42,500 nt of DNA, from assembly GCF_964340395.1 (NCBI RefSeq), contig NC_135567.1, forward strand, positions 14,452,806-14,495,305, given 5' to 3'. Numbering within the stretch: the stretch's first letter is position 1; each line of letters opens with the position of its first letter. Made by a program: the position numbers and the translations under genes. The DNA comes from Glandiceps talaboti (lineage: Eukaryota > Hemichordata > Enteropneusta > Spengelidae). Shown here one piece after another: positions 42,243 through 42,500 of this stretch. Below the pieces are notes generated by a model. The model made no database searches. It saw only the letters and a list, made by a program, of their open reading frames with translations, and had not been told where the DNA came from.

Positions 42243-42500
42243 CGCTAGACTCATATGAGCTCTATCTAGAGTTACTTACATAGTGTGTCAAACTGTAGAG
42301 GGCGCAAGACTCATATGCGCTCTATCTAGAGGTACTTACATGGTGCGTCAAACTGTAGAGGGCGCTAGACTCATGCACTCTATCTAGAGGTACTTACACG
42401 GTGCGTCAAACTAGAGGGCACTAGACTCATATGCGCTCTATCTAGAGGTACTTACATGGTGTTTCAAACTTTAGAGGGCGCTAGACTAGTATGCGCTCTA
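42243..42500. repeat. ~58-60 bp array carrying an exon end and splice donor
   Basis: Four full units and a partial one. On the coding strand of the PDI gene each unit reads CTACAG, TTTGACGCACCAT, GTAAGTACCTCTAGATAG. The middle part resembles the coding end TTTTATGCACCAT before the donor GTAAGTG at 40153. The array runs off the window. Confidence 0.9.

Overview
The window is nuclear DNA from a multicellular animal. The protein-coding genes are split by spliceosomal introns with GT..AG borders, and noncoding DNA dominates. Most of the sequence is tandem arrays (minisatellites, microsatellites), miniature inverted-repeat elements, fold-back elements, tRNA-derived SINEs and one LINE tail. This repeat mixture, and two genes with familiar animal products, suggest a marine invertebrate. 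The sequence alone does not let me place the phylum.

Layout. Two genes lie on the minus strand and both run off the window. The left gene encodes a LIV-1-subfamily ZIP zinc transporter (ZIP6/ZIP10-like). Its first coding exon is at 26811-27464, then comes a 21-kb intron, then exons at 5615-5810, 3898-4073 and 2432-2593. The C-terminal part, with the metal-site helices, lies left of position 1. The right gene encodes a multi-thioredoxin-domain protein disulfide isomerase (PDIA5-like). Nine exons are present from 42024 down to the stop at 35717, giving the last ~339 residues: three CGHC domains and a C-terminal REEL ER-retention signal. The N-terminal part lies right of 42500. One exon is only 13 nt. 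About 8 kb of repeat-rich intergenic DNA separates the 5' end of the ZIP gene from the 3' end of the PDI gene. A possible single-exon gene for 61 residues (7124-7309, plus strand) lies in the big ZIP intron.

The most striking structure is in the PDI gene. In three separate places, tandem repeats in an intron contain copies of the adjoining or related exon edge. A 60-78 bp array repeats the last 21 coding bases of the penultimate exon. A ~58-60 bp array at the right edge carries a repeated PDI-like exon end followed by a GTAAGT donor. Decayed copies of a 69-nt exon flank the functional one. A fourth intron holds a 108-bp (36-codon) array that is open in frame with the downstream exon.

Several arrays in the ZIP intron appear to have grown out of transposons: a 19-bp array inside a fold-back element, and a 118-bp array made of the interior of a dispersed inverted-repeat element. 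The ZIP and PDI products have no obvious joint function. One imports zinc at a membrane and the other forms disulfides in the ER. They look like chance neighbours.
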